Assembly (NCBI GenBank): GCA_902588965.1
Contig: CACIRD010000002.1
Location: forward strand, 1-64,000
Length of the DNA: 64,000 bases
Reading direction: 5' to 3'
DNA from: an uncultured Pelagibacteraceae bacterium
GTDB taxonomy: Bacteria; Pseudomonadota; Alphaproteobacteria; Pelagibacterales; Pelagibacteraceae
Shown: positions 48,670-58,979 of the stretch, piece after piece
How positions within the stretch are numbered: the stretch's first letter is position 1
Layout of the letters: each line of letters begins with the position of its first letter
Made by a program: the position numbers and the translations under genes
The notes under the pieces: generated by a model
Database searches by the model: none
Seen by the model: the letters and a program-made list of their open reading frames with translations, nothing else
What the model was told of the DNA's origin: nothing

Positions 48670-50669
48670 ATTTTTTTTTTAATTTCTTTTACAATGTTAT
48701 CTATGTTTAAACCAAAGTGATTATAAACATCTTTGTAAGGAGCACTTCTTCCAAAATCACTAATACCAAAATTCATTCCATTAGAGCCTGTATATTTTTT
48801 CCAAAATTCAGTTTCAGATGCTTCGATAGAAACTACAAGTCCTGTTTCGTATAAAATTTGTTTTTTGTAATTTTCATCTTGTTTGTCAAATAATTCTTGA
48901 CATGGCATTGATATAACTTTTGAATAGATATTTTCTGTGGCTAATTTATGGCTAACTTCACATGCTAAACTAGTTTCAGACCCACTGGACAATAATATTA
49001 GTTTAATGTTATCTCCAGTTCTCATAACTTCATATGCTCCTTTAGAGCACTTATTTATTTTACTATATTCTTTTCTAACAGGGTTTATTTTTTGTCTAGA
49101 CAAAGCAATCACACTTGGCGATTTAATACTTTCAAGTGCTAATTGCCAACACTCAAAAGTTTCAATTGTATCTGCAGGTCTAAAAACATTTAAATTAGGT
49201 ATTGATCTTAAACTGGCTAATTGCTCAATTGGCTGATGAGTTGGACCATCTTCTCCAAGTCCAATCGAGTCATGGGTAAAAATATAAATTATTCTTTGCA
49301 TCATCATCGCAGCCAATCTAATTGATGGTTTGCAATAATCACTAAAGATTAAAAATGTTCCACCATAAGGTATTAAGCCACTATGCAAAGACAAACCATT
49401 CATAATACCACACATTGCGTGTTCTCTTACTCCGTAATGAATATAATTTCCTTTAAAATTTCCTGGTTTAATTATTTCATGTTTTTTAGTTTTAGTATTA
49501 TTCGAACCAGCCAAGTCAGCTGATCCCCCAATTAAGTTTGGTAAAGATGTAATTAATTCTAAAAACATTTCAGATGATTTTCTTGTTGCAATAGGACTCA
49601 AGTTTTTTAAATAGTTTTTTATTACTTTTTCAATTGATTGATTAATTTGATCCTTATGATTTTTAAAACCAGGAGGATAATTGTTTTTAAAATTTCTTGT
49701 TAATGACCATCCCAACCAACCAAGTTTTTTTATTATTTTTTGATATTTAACTTCATACTTTTCAGCATTTGCAGATGCTTTTTCGCCAATTTTTTTCCAC
49801 TCTTTTTTGATTTCGTTTGGAATTTCGAAAGGTTTATAATCCCACTTTAGTTTTTTTCTAACCAAATTAATTTCTTCCTCCCCGAGTGGACTTCCATGAG
49901 ATGATGCCTTTCCACCTTTATTAGGAGAACCATAGCCAATTGTTGTTTTACATGAAATTGCAAAAGGTTTTTTTGCTTTTTGCGCTTTTCTAAGTGCTTT
50001 AAAAATTTGTTTTTCATCATGTCCATTTATATCTAGATAATCCCAGCCATAGCTTTCAAATCTTTTTTTTGTATTATCAGATACAGCCAGGTTAGTTGGT
50101 CCATCTATTGATATTGAATTATTATCAAACAATAAAATAAGATTTTTTAATTTAAGATGACCTGCAAAACTTAATGCTTCATGACTAATTCCCTCCATTA
50201 AACATCCATCCCCTGCCAAAACGTAAGTCTTATGATTTATAATTTCTTTACCTACTTTATTTTTTAAAATTTCTTCTGCTAACGCAAAACCAACAGCATT
50301 AGCTATTCCTTGACCTAGTGGACCAGTTGTCGTTTCAATTCCAGATCCTAGGTGATATTCAGGATGTCCTGCGCAAATCGAGTTTAGTTGCCTGAAATTT
50401 TTTATGTCTTCTAAAGAAATACTTTTATATCCTGTAAGATAAAGTAAAGAATAAAGTAGCATTGAACCATGGCCTGCAGAAAGAACGAATCTGTCACGAT
50501 TTAACCAATTAGGATTTTTTGGATTAAATTTAAGGAAATTTTTAAAAAGTACAGTTGCAACGTCAGCCATTCCCATTGGCATACCTGGATGTCCAGATTT
50601 CGCATTTTCTACAGCATCAATAGAAAGAAACCTTATAGCATTAGCTAAATCTTTATGTTGTATGCTCAA
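48666..50669 (-). CDS. tkt: Transketolase
   Basis: AGHGSMLLYSLLYL, GPLGQGIANAVG, GDGCLMEGISHEA, YIFTHDSIGLGEDGPTHQPIEQ. Confidence 0.97.
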   Translation of the reverse strand: MSIQHKDLANAIRFLSIDAVENAKSGHPGMPMGMADVATVLFKNFLKFNPKNPNWLNRDRFVLSAGHGSMLLYSLLYLTGYKSISLEDIKNFRQLNSICAGHPEYHLGSGIETTTGPLGQGIANAVGFALAEEILKNKVGKEIINHKTYVLAGDGCLMEGISHEALSFAGHLKLKNLILLFDNNSISIDGPTNLAVSDNTKKRFESYGWDYLDINGHDEKQIFKALRKAQKAKKPFAISCKTTIGYGSPNKGGKASSHGSPLGEEEINLVRKKLKWDYKPFEIPNEIKKEWKKIGEKASANAEKYEVKYQKIIKKLGWLGWSLTRNFKNNYPPGFKNHKDQINQSIEKVIKNYLKNLSPIATRKSSEMFLELITSLPNLIGGSADLAGSNNTKTKKHEIIKPGNFKGNYIHYGVREHAMCGIMNGLSLHSGLIPYGGTFLIFSDYCKPSIRLAAMMMQRIIYIFTHDSIGLGEDGPTHQPIEQLASLRSIPNLNVFRPADTIETFECWQLALESIKSPSVIALSRQKINPVRKEYSKINKCSKGAYEVMRTGDNIKLILLSSGSETSLACEVSHKLATENIYSKVISMPCQELFDKQDENYKKQILYETGLVVSIEASETEFWKKYTGSNGMNFGISDFGRSAPYKDVYNHFGLNIDNIVKEIKKKI

Positions 50670-50723
50670 TTTTTATCCTATCTAGACTAAGAAGACTCAA
50701 TTTAATATTATAGTTATATATAT

Positions 50724-51038
50724 ATGAAAACTTTTGATGAAAAAGAAAAAAAACTTAGTCTTGCGCTTGAGAAATTAAAAAGCTTAGATATTGTAAATCC
50801 CAAATTAAAAGAACATACAAAATATTTGGACAATCAAAAAAATCAATTAGAAATTGAAAAGCAAGCTTTAGAAGAAAAGTATAGATTATTGAGTTCTGAT
50901 CACAATATTCTTAAACAAAAGATTAAAGAACGGAATTTATTGCAAAAAAATAAAGAATTAAAATTTAATGAAAAAATTGATGAATTAAATCAAGAAACAG
51001 ATACTTTATTGGAAGAAATAGATAAATGGCAAATGTAA
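50724..51038 (+). CDS. Small coiled-coil protein (DUF4164-like) upstream of zapA
   Basis: Heptad-rich, charged 104 aa; position directly before zapA. Confidence 0.5.
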   Translation: MKTFDEKEKKLSLALEKLKSLDIVNPKLKEHTKYLDNQKNQLEIEKQALEEKYRLLSSDHNILKQKIKERNLLQKNKELKFNEKIDELNQETDTLLEEIDKWQM

Positions 51039-51472
51039 ATATAAAATTTAACGGCAAAGAGTTCCTTTTATCATGTGATGATGGTCAAGAAGATCATTTA
51101 GAGGAATTAGCTTTACATTTAAACAAAAAATTCGAGGAACTCAAATCAGATTTGGGAAATATTGGTGAAAATAAACTTTTACTGATTTCATCTATTAAAG
51201 TAATGGATGAATATTTTGAGACAAAAAAAAAAATAAATGAAAAAAAAAACGAATTAGAAAAAATTAAAAGTAAATTTTTAGAGTTAAAAAAATTAGTTTA
51301 TGATTATAAAGATGATAAAGAAGATGAGATAAAAAAATTAATTGAATCTCAAAATGACTTAAAAAACGAAATTGAAAGTGCCAAAAATTCATATGAAAAA
51401 ATTATTGAAGATACCACGAACCAAATTGACGAGTTTGTTGAAAAAGTCAATCTAGAAAATTCTGTGCAATAA
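51026..51472 (+). CDS. zapA: Cell division protein ZapA-like
   Basis: VNIKFNGKEFLLSCDDGQEDHLEELALHLNKKFEELK. Confidence 0.8.
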   Translation: MANVNIKFNGKEFLLSCDDGQEDHLEELALHLNKKFEELKSDLGNIGENKLLLISSIKVMDEYFETKKKINEKKNELEKIKSKFLELKKLVYDYKDDKEDEIKKLIESQNDLKNEIESAKNSYEKIIEDTTNQIDEFVEKVNLENSVQ

Positions 51473-51475
51473 ATT

Positions 51476-52018
51476 GTGCTAAAAAATCAAATCAGAAAAA
51501 AAATTTTAAGATTTAGAAAAATTAAAAATTCTCAAAATAAACAACCTAAAATAAATGAAATTTTTAAAATATTAAAAAAACTAAAAATAAAAAAAAAAAT
51601 TATTGGTTGTTATTTACCAGTTAATTATGAAATGGATACAAAAGAATTAATGAAAAAATTAATAACACGTGGCTATATTATATCTTTGCCTGTTATAGAA
51701 AAAAATTCAAAAATGAATTTTTATCTTTGGGAATTTGATCATCCTTTATATCTTAATAAGTTTGGAATTCCTGAGCCAAAGAAAGATAAAAAAGTAGTTC
51801 CAAATATACTTATAATACCACTGGTAGCTTTTGACAAACATTTAAATCGTTTAGGTTATGGAGGTGGCTATTATGATCGATTATTAAAAAAAATGGAAAA
51901 TAATAAATTATTAAAAATTGGATTAGCTTTTTCATATCAAAAAGTAAAAAAATTGCCTGTTGGTATCTATGATAAAAAATTAGATTATGTCATTACAGAA
52001 AAGGGACTATTTAAATGA
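51476..52018 (+). CDS. 5-formyltetrahydrofolate cyclo-ligase
   Basis: IIGCYLPVNYEMDT, IIPLVAFDKHLNRLGYGGGYYDRLL; GTG start. Confidence 0.9.
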   Translation: MLKNQIRKKILRFRKIKNSQNKQPKINEIFKILKKLKIKKKIIGCYLPVNYEMDTKELMKKLITRGYIISLPVIEKNSKMNFYLWEFDHPLYLNKFGIPEPKKDKKVVPNILIIPLVAFDKHLNRLGYGGGYYDRLLKKMENNKLLKIGLAFSYQKVKKLPVGIYDKKLDYVITEKGLFK

Positions 52019-52818
52019 GAATTTTATTCTTAGGAGATGTTGTCGGACCACCTGGTTTAAGTGCAATTAGAAAAAATCTCAAAGATCAAATAAATGTAAA
52101 TAAGATTGATTTTGTAATTATTAATGGAGAAAATGCAGCTGACTCTGGTGTAGGAATAACTGAAAAAATTTCAAATGTTTTTTTTGAATGTGGTGCAGAT
52201 GTAATTACAACTGGAAACCATGTTTGGGATCAAAAAGAAACTGCAGAACATATCAGTAAAGAGAGTAGATTACTAAGACCTTTCAATTTAACGAGCCCAT
52301 CACCTGGAAAAGGTTTCGAAGTCTTTAAATCAAAAAATGGTTTTAGGGTTGCAGTTTTAAACTTAATGGGAAATGTCTTTATGAAGAAGTGTGATAATGT
52401 TTTTGAAATATCTAAAAATTTTATTACAAAAAATAAATTAAAAAAAGATTTTGATTTTCTAGTAGTTGATTTTCACGGAGAAATCACGAGTGAAAAAATG
52501 GCAATCGGACATTTATTTGATGGAAAGGCTTCCTTAGTTGTTGGTACCCATACACATGTTCCAACAAATGATGCAAGAATATTAAGTTTTGGTACTGCCT
52601 ATCAAACTGATGCTGGCATGTGTGGTGATTATAATTCAGTAATTGGCATGAATAAGGAAAATTCTTTAAATAAATTTTTGAAAAAAGATCATAAAAAACA
52701 TTTTCCATCTGAAGGAAACGCAAGCTTATCTGGTGTTATTGTAAATTGCGATCCCAATACAGGTTTGGCAAAAGATATTAAATCATTTATTTTTGGTGGA
52801 GATTTAAAAAATACTTAA
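52015..52818 (+). CDS. YmdB-like metallophosphoesterase (TIGR00282 type)
   Basis: RILFLGDVVGPPGLSAI, INGENAADSGVGITEK, TTGNHVWDQKE, VGTHTHVPTNDARIL. Confidence 0.93.
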   Translation: MRILFLGDVVGPPGLSAIRKNLKDQINVNKIDFVIINGENAADSGVGITEKISNVFFECGADVITTGNHVWDQKETAEHISKESRLLRPFNLTSPSPGKGFEVFKSKNGFRVAVLNLMGNVFMKKCDNVFEISKNFITKNKLKKDFDFLVVDFHGEITSEKMAIGHLFDGKASLVVGTHTHVPTNDARILSFGTAYQTDAGMCGDYNSVIGMNKENSLNKFLKKDHKKHFPSEGNASLSGVIVNCDPNTGLAKDIKSFIFGGDLKNT

Positions 52819-52826
52819 TTAAATTT

Positions 52827-53549
52827 ATGGCTGGACATTCTCACTGGGCAGGAATCAAACATAAAAAAGGAAGGGCCGATAAACAAAAATCCAAAACTTT
52901 TTCAAAACTCTCTAAAGAAATTACAGTTGCTGCTAGGCTTGGAGATAAAGACCCCGATATAAACCCCAGACTACGCTCAGCAATTCAAGCAGCTAGATCA
53001 GCAAACATGCCAAAAGATAATATTAAAAGAGCTATTAACAAATCCTCGATTAATAGTGGAGAAGACTATGAAAGCATTAGGTATGAAGGATTTGGTCCAG
53101 ACAAAATTGCAGTTATAATTGAAACTCTTACTAATAACAAAAATAGAACAGCATCAAACATAAGAACAATTTTTCAAAAAAATGGAGGAAATCTTGGTAC
53201 CCTTGGGTCTGCTTCTCACAATTTTAACCAAAAAGGAATAATAAAAATAGATAAAAAAGAGATTTCAGAGGATCAAATATTTGAATTAGCAATCGAAGCT
53301 GGTGCAGACGAGTGTTTTACAAGAGAAGAAACATATGAAATTCATTGTGAAAAGAGCAATATTTATATTGTTAAAAAAAAGTTAGAAACTTTAATTAACA
53401 ACTTTATTTCAACAGAAATTGAATGGGTACCTATTAATAACGTTGAAATATCAAAGGATAAATTCGAAATAGCTAATGATTTTTTGGAAACATTAGATAA
53501 TGATGAAGATGTGCAAAATATTTATACAAATTTAAAAATAAAAGATTAA
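52827..53549 (+). CDS. yebC: YebC/PmpR family transcriptional regulator
   Basis: MAGHSHWAGIKHKKGRADKQKSKTFSKLSKEITVAARLG. Confidence 0.96.
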   Translation: MAGHSHWAGIKHKKGRADKQKSKTFSKLSKEITVAARLGDKDPDINPRLRSAIQAARSANMPKDNIKRAINKSSINSGEDYESIRYEGFGPDKIAVIIETLTNNKNRTASNIRTIFQKNGGNLGTLGSASHNFNQKGIIKIDKKEISEDQIFELAIEAGADECFTREETYEIHCEKSNIYIVKKKLETLINNFISTEIEWVPINNVEISKDKFEIANDFLETLDNDEDVQNIYTNLKIKD

Positions 53550-54040
53550 TGCTAGTAATAGGAATAGACCCAGGTATATCAGGTGCAATATGTTTTTTAA
53601 ATAATGGAAAAATTATTGAAGTGATTGAAATGCCAAGTATGGCTGATGGGAAAAAAAATAAAAAACAAGTTAATGGATCACAAATTTTTAATGAAGTTTC
53701 AGAAAAAATTAAAGACCTAAAAAAAGATGAAATTAAAGTTGTGATAGAACAAGTTTCTGCAATGCCAGGACAAGGCGTGACTAGTATGTTTAACTTTGGG
53801 CAATCTTTTGGAATTTTAAAAGGAATTTGTTCAGCAATGAATTTACCTATGTATTTTGTCAGACCGGCAAAATGGAAAAAATATTTTAACCTTATAAATG
53901 CTGAAAAAGATGCCAGTAGAACTAAAGCTATTGAAATATTCCCCTATTTTTCAAGTAATTTATCAAAAAAAAAAGATGCAAATAAAGCTGATGCGATACT
54001 AATTGCCAGCTATTTCTTTGAGACATTTAGGTCGGAATAA
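53549..54040 (+). CDS. ruvC: RuvC-like Holliday junction resolvase
   Basis: IGIDPGISGAICF, VVIEQVSAMPGQGVTSMFNFGQSFGILKG, KKDANKADAILIASY keep the D/E/D/D acidic tetrad; placed after yebC. Confidence 0.7.
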   Translation: MLVIGIDPGISGAICFLNNGKIIEVIEMPSMADGKKNKKQVNGSQIFNEVSEKIKDLKKDEIKVVIEQVSAMPGQGVTSMFNFGQSFGILKGICSAMNLPMYFVRPAKWKKYFNLINAEKDASRTKAIEIFPYFSSNLSKKKDANKADAILIASYFFETFRSE

Positions 54041-54096
54041 GTAGATTTATTGGTGTTAGCCAAATTGATGACACAATTAAGTGTGAAATCACAATA

Positions 54097-54771
54097 ATGG
54101 AAGCAGATATAACATCTCAAGCAGTTGGGCTAGCAAGCAACACTGACTTCTCATTAATTCAACTTTTTATTAGAGCTGACATAATTGTTAAATCAGTTAT
54201 TGTAATTTTAATTGCCTGTTCAATTTATTCTTGGGCAATAATAATTGAAAAAATAAGATTGTTTAAAAAAATAACAATTTCATCTGCAGAATTTGAGGAA
54301 AAATTTTGGAAATCAAAATCAGCTGAATCTTTTTATAATAATATACCAAAAAATATTGATGATCCAATGGCTTTAGTTTTTAAATCTTCAATGGAAGCTG
54401 CTTTTAAAACTAGATCAAAAACTCATTTAAATGAAAGACTGTCTAATATGTTGCAAATTAATATAGAAAAACAGATGGAAAAAATTGAAAAGAGTTATAC
54501 TTTTTTAGCAACAGTTGGTTCCACCGCACCTTTTATTGGATTATTTGGAACAGTATGGGGCATTATGAATTCATTTCAATCTATTGCCATATCTAGAAAT
54601 ACTAGTTTAGCCATAGTTGCACCAGGAATAGCAGAAGCCTTGTTTGCAACAGCTCTAGGACTGTTAGCAGCAATACCAGCGGTGATAGCTTATAATAAAT
54701 TTAATAATGACTCAAAAAAGTACGCTCAAAGATTAGAAAATTTTTCAAAAAGATTTTTGTCAATAATTTAA
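54097..54771 (+). CDS. tolQ: TolQ proton channel subunit
   Basis: FLATVGSTAPFIGLFGTVWGIMNSFQSI, IAPGIAEALFATALGLLAAIPAVIAYN-like region. Confidence 0.95.
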   Translation: MEADITSQAVGLASNTDFSLIQLFIRADIIVKSVIVILIACSIYSWAIIIEKIRLFKKITISSAEFEEKFWKSKSAESFYNNIPKNIDDPMALVFKSSMEAAFKTRSKTHLNERLSNMLQINIEKQMEKIEKSYTFLATVGSTAPFIGLFGTVWGIMNSFQSIAISRNTSLAIVAPGIAEALFATALGLLAAIPAVIAYNKFNNDSKKYAQRLENFSKRFLSII

Positions 54772-54772
54772 T

Positions 54773-55189
54773 ATGGCTTTTAATTTAAAAAGGTCTTCTA
54801 GAGAACCGATGAACGAAATTAACGTTACACCTTTCGTTGATGTAATGTTGGTTCTTTTGATAATTTTTATGGTCACAGCACCTTTATTGACTGTTGGGGT
54901 ACAGGTAGATTTACCTGAAAGTTCTGCAGACTCTCTTCCAGAGGAGCAGGAGCCTCTTACACTAACTATTAACTCCAAAGGTGAGATATTTATACAGGAG
55001 TCGAAAGTTGAGTTTGATAAAATTATTGCAAAAATTTTAGCTGTATCAAAAAATAGAACTGATACCAGAATTTATGTGAGGGGAGATAAAACTATAAATT
55101 ACGGTCGAGTTCTTGAGATAATGGGAATGCTTTCGGGCTCTGGCTTTACTAAGGTGGCTTTAATTTCTGAGCCTTATAAAGAGAGGTAA
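54773..55189 (+). CDS. tolR: TolR
   Basis: MNEINVTPFVDVMLVLLIIFMVTAPLL. Confidence 0.95.
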   Translation: MAFNLKRSSREPMNEINVTPFVDVMLVLLIIFMVTAPLLTVGVQVDLPESSADSLPEEQEPLTLTINSKGEIFIQESKVEFDKIIAKILAVSKNRTDTRIYVRGDKTINYGRVLEIMGMLSGSGFTKVALISEPYKER

Positions 55190-55193
55190 AAGT

Positions 55194-56006
55194 TTGATTA
55201 AAAATATAATCATTTCCTCAGGTATTCATTTTATTATAATTTTTTTAGCTGCATTAAGCCTTCCATTTTTAGCAAAAAAACCTATTGATTTACCACCAAT
55301 AGTATCAGTTGAACTAATTCAAATTTCTGACAAAACCAACATACCTTTTGCTCCGAAAGCAAAAAAAATAATTGAAGAAGTCAAAAAAAAAGAAAAGGAA
55401 AAAGTTACGTCTGAACAAGCGCCTCCAAAGAAAGTTAAAAAAGAAAAACCTGACTCTGTACCACTTCCAGATGAAAATATAGATAAAGTAAAAAAAATTG
55501 AGGAAAAAAAACAAAATCCAGAAAAACTTGATGAGGAAGTAAAACAGGTTTCAGAGTTTGAAAAGAAGGAATTATTTGATCCAAATAATATAGCTGCATT
55601 AATAGATAAATCAAAAGAGGAAGTCGCTGAAACCAACAAAAAAACTAACAAATTAACTCAATCCCAAGACAAGGATGCGAATGTATATGGTCTTACTTTA
55701 AGCGAAGAAGACGCATTAAAGGCACAAATTTTTGGTTGCTGGAGCATACCTTTAGGATTACCATACAATGAAAATTTATTGGTTCGTATAAAACTGCAGC
55801 TAAAACCAGACGGATCAGTTGTTAAAACAGAAATAATAGACCATGCTAGAATGAACAAACCAGGACAAGGATTTTATAAAGTATTAGCGGAGAGTGCTTT
55901 AAGGGCAATTAAGCTATGCCAACCTTTAAGAGTTCCAACCAAAGGTTACGAAAGATGGAAGGATTTACAATTAAACTTTGATGCAAGGGAAATGTTAGAA
56001 GGATGA
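55194..56006 (+). CDS. tolA: TolA-like protein
   Basis: N-terminal TM, K/E/P-rich middle, C-terminal domain; between tolR and tolB. Confidence 0.8.
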   Translation: MIKNIIISSGIHFIIIFLAALSLPFLAKKPIDLPPIVSVELIQISDKTNIPFAPKAKKIIEEVKKKEKEKVTSEQAPPKKVKKEKPDSVPLPDENIDKVKKIEEKKQNPEKLDEEVKQVSEFEKKELFDPNNIAALIDKSKEEVAETNKKTNKLTQSQDKDANVYGLTLSEEDALKAQIFGCWSIPLGLPYNENLLVRIKLQLKPDGSVVKTEIIDHARMNKPGQGFYKVLAESALRAIKLCQPLRVPTKGYERWKDLQLNFDAREMLEG

Positions 56007-57349
56007 TTAGATTTTTTAATTTATTGTTAGTAATATTTTTTTCTTTTTTTGTTAAAGCAAACGCATTAATTGAAGTAGATATAACACGTGGTAATTTAAA
56101 TCCATTACCAATAGCCGTTTCACCATTATCACTAGACTCAAAATCGAACCAAGAATTACAAAAAATTTTCAAAAAAAAAAATATAGGTGCAGAGATATCA
56201 TCGGTTGTAGAAAATAATTTGAAAACTTCAGGATTATTTAACCCGCTTAATAAAGATGCTTTTCTACAAAAACCAGATATAGCACATTTAAAACCAAGAT
56301 TTGAAGATTGGGCTTTAATAAAAGCACAAGCATTAATTACTGGAAAAGTAAAATTTCAAGATGAAAAATTAAGAGTTGAGTTTAGATTATGGGATGTTCT
56401 TGCTGGCAAAGAAATGATGGCGCTAGCGTTTACAACTGTACCTACTAACTGGAGAAGGATTGGGCATATAATCACAGATAAAGTGTATGAAAGATTGACA
56501 GGTGAAAAAGGTTATTTTGATACCAGAATTATTTATGTTGCAGAAAACGGGCCAAAAACAAAAAGAATAAAAAAATTAGCTATAATGGATCAGGATGGGT
56601 TTAATACTAAATATTTAACTCTTGGCAATGAACTAGTTTTAACCCCAAGGTTCAACCCTACAAATCAAATGGTAACTTATCTTTCTTATTTTAGAAATTT
56701 ACCAAGGGTTTATTTGCTTGATATAGAGACAGGTGTTCAAGAAGTTGTGGGGGACTTTCCTGGAATGACATTTGCACCAAGATTTTCTCCAGATGGAAAA
56801 AAAATAATTATGAGTTTTGCAATTGATGGCAATTCAGATATTTATACTATGGATTTAGAAAATAGAATAGTTGAACGAATAACAAATCATCCATCAATTG
56901 ATACATCACCATCTTTTTCTCCTGATGGTAAATACATCTGTTTTAATTCCGATAGAAGTGGATATCAGCAAATATATGTAATGAAAAATGATGGATCAAA
57001 TGTTAAAAGAATATCATTTGGTAAAGGACTTTATGGTACTCCAGTATGGTCACCAAGAGGAGATCTAATAGCATTTACAAAACTTCATAAGGGGAAATTT
57101 TACATAGGCGTTATGAGAAAAGACGGATCTGGAGAAAGACTTCTTACTGAAAATTATTATCAAGAGGCACCATCTTGGTCTCCAAATGGAAGAGTTCTAA
57201 TTTTTTATAGGGAAACTAAATCAGATTCAGAGGGGAAAGGTTTTTCTGCTAAATTGTGGTCTATAGACCTTACTGGCTATAATGAACGATTGGTTATTAC
57301 AGAATCTGATGCCTCAGACCCATCTTGGTCGTCTTTATTAAGTAATTAG
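56003..57349 (+). CDS. tolB: TolB beta-propeller translocation protein
   Basis: Repeated [20 protein letters not shown]; signal peptide; position. Confidence 0.95.
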   Translation: MIRFFNLLLVIFFSFFVKANALIEVDITRGNLNPLPIAVSPLSLDSKSNQELQKIFKKKNIGAEISSVVENNLKTSGLFNPLNKDAFLQKPDIAHLKPRFEDWALIKAQALITGKVKFQDEKLRVEFRLWDVLAGKEMMALAFTTVPTNWRRIGHIITDKVYERLTGEKGYFDTRIIYVAENGPKTKRIKKLAIMDQDGFNTKYLTLGNELVLTPRFNPTNQMVTYLSYFRNLPRVYLLDIETGVQEVVGDFPGMTFAPRFSPDGKKIIMSFAIDGNSDIYTMDLENRIVERITNHPSIDTSPSFSPDGKYICFNSDRSGYQQIYVMKNDGSNVKRISFGKGLYGTPVWSPRGDLIAFTKLHKGKFYIGVMRKDGSGERLLTENYYQEAPSWSPNGRVLIFYRETKSDSEGKGFSAKLWSIDLTGYNERLVITESDASDPSWSSLLSN

Positions 57350-57433
57350 AAGCAAATATTATAAAATAGTTGATTTTTTGACTTGAAAGATCTAATTAGG
57401 TGTGGAAAACTTAAAATAATCAATTAAGGAGCA

Positions 57434-57913
57434 GTGATGAATTTAAGCAAGTATTTTAAAGGTGCATTTTTAGTAATGCTAGCAAGTCTAGTACTTTCAG
57501 CTTGTGCAACTAAAAAAGTTGGAAATCAAATACAAGGTGATGTGTACACAGGAACTGATACAGTTGAGTATTTAGCTTCTGGTGTTCCAGACAGAGTTTT
57601 CTTTGCAACTAATGAGTCAGTTTTAACAACTGCTTCAAGAGATACTTTAAGAAAACAAGCAGAGTGGTTAAGAAAAAATTCAAAAATTAATATAGTTTTG
57701 GAAGGTCACGCTGACGAAAGAGGAACTAGAGAATACAACTTAGCTTTAGGAGAAAGAAGAGCTAATGCAGCAAAAGACTATCTTATGACTTATGGAATTT
57801 CTGGCAGCAGAATTTCAGTAATTAGTTACGGTAAAGAAAGACCAGTAGACTCAGGATCAAATCCTTTAGCTTGGTCAAAAAATAGAAGATCTGTAACAGT
57901 AAAAGCAAATTAA
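57434..57913 (+). CDS. pal: Peptidoglycan-associated lipoprotein Pal (preferred ATG at 57437)
   Basis: Lipobox VLSACA; OmpA-like VLEGHADERGTREYNLALGERRANAAKDYL; AAGGAG-like SD upstream of 57437. Confidence 0.95.
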   Translation: MMNLSKYFKGAFLVMLASLVLSACATKKVGNQIQGDVYTGTDTVEYLASGVPDRVFFATNESVLTTASRDTLRKQAEWLRKNSKINIVLEGHADERGTREYNLALGERRANAAKDYLMTYGISGSRISVISYGKERPVDSGSNPLAWSKNRRSVTVKAN

Positions 57914-57927
57914 TATAAACGAAAATT

Positions 57928-57966
57928 AAAGACCCTGAATATTTAATTATCCAGGGTCTTTTTTTT
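57928..57966 (+). terminator. Rho-independent terminator after pal
   Basis: AAAGACCCTG (57928-57937) / CAGGGTCTTT (57952-57961), perfect 10-bp stem, then T-run. Confidence 0.88.
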
Positions 57967-57995
57967 GCCATCATTATAAATACTAATCATTTTAA

Positions 57996-58979
57996 ATGAT
58001 TAAATATCAAAACAAATTCTCAATAGTAATATTATTTTTTTTAAGCTTTGTTAGCTGCCAGTCTTTTGCAGACAATAATGATGTTCAAGAAATGTTAGAA
58101 ATTATCCAGAAAGATTTAAAAACTCTTGAAAAAGCAGTCTATTCAAACTCATCTCAAGATAACTTGAATACACAATCAATTAATATGGACTCAAACTCTG
58201 AAGAGGTGTTAACCAGACATTTATTAAAATTATCAGAGATTGAAAATCAATTTAAAGAGCTGACAAATAAATTTGAAGAAATAAATTTCAAATTAGATAA
58301 GCTTTCTAATAGACTTTCTAAAGTACAGGCAGATAACCAAATTAGATTTCAAGATCTAGAAAATAATAATTTTGTAGGCGGTGGTGAAACTAAAAATTCT
58401 TCTGTTGTAAAAAAAACAAATGAAAAAATTTTACCAGGATCTTCAGAACCACAGGATTTAGGATCAATATCCTATAAAGATACAGAAACCAAATTGGAAA
58501 AACAAGAAATCCAATCTGTTGAAACTACTAATACAGTTCTAACTGAAACATTTATCTCTGAGGAGAAAATTCTTCCAGAGGCAACCCCAAAAAAACAATA
58601 TGAGTTTGCAACAAGTTTTCTAAAAAATGGTGATTATAATATGGCTGAAAGAGCATTCAGAGAATTTGTTGAAATGAACCCAGATCACAATCTGGCTGGT
58701 AATGCGCAATACTGGTATGCAGAAACATTTAGAATAAGACAACTGTTTACTGACGCCGCGTCAGCTTACTTAGAAGGTTACCAAAAATATCCAAAAAGTC
58801 AGAAGGCTCCTATAAATTTACTTAAACTTGGTGTATCATTGGTTCAAATTGGAGAAAAAGATCAAGGATGCCTAATGATATCAGGTGTAAAAAAACAATA
58901 TCCTAAAGCAAATCAATCTATTCTTCAAAAAGCAAAATATGAAGAAAAAAAGTTTGAATGTAAAAAAGAAGAGTCTTAA
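57996..58979 (+). CDS. cpoB: Tol-Pal system protein CpoB/YbgF
   Basis: Signal peptide, coiled-coil, C-terminal TPR (YEFATSFLKNGDYNMAERAFREFVEMNPDHNLAGNAQYWYAE). Confidence 0.9.
   Translation: MIKYQNKFSIVILFFLSFVSCQSFADNNDVQEMLEIIQKDLKTLEKAVYSNSSQDNLNTQSINMDSNSEEVLTRHLLKLSEIENQFKELTNKFEEINFKLDKLSNRLSKVQADNQIRFQDLENNNFVGGGETKNSSVVKKTNEKILPGSSEPQDLGSISYKDTETKLEKQEIQSVETTNTVLTETFISEEKILPEATPKKQYEFATSFLKNGDYNMAERAFREFVEMNPDHNLAGNAQYWYAETFRIRQLFTDAASAYLEGYQKYPKSQKAPINLLKLGVSLVQIGEKDQGCLMISGVKKQYPKANQSILQKAKYEEKKFECKKEES

Noticed and set aside
54079-54090. TGTGAAATCACA motif just upstream of tolQ (CRP/FNR-like half-sites)
   Set aside because: Spacing (2 nt) does not match CRP (6 nt) or FNR (4 nt) sites; single occurrence noted; likely chance.
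55314-55651. Two overlapping minus-strand ORFs (66 and 110 aa) opposite tolA
   Set aside because: Low-complexity F/S-rich reverse of the K/E-rich TolA linker.
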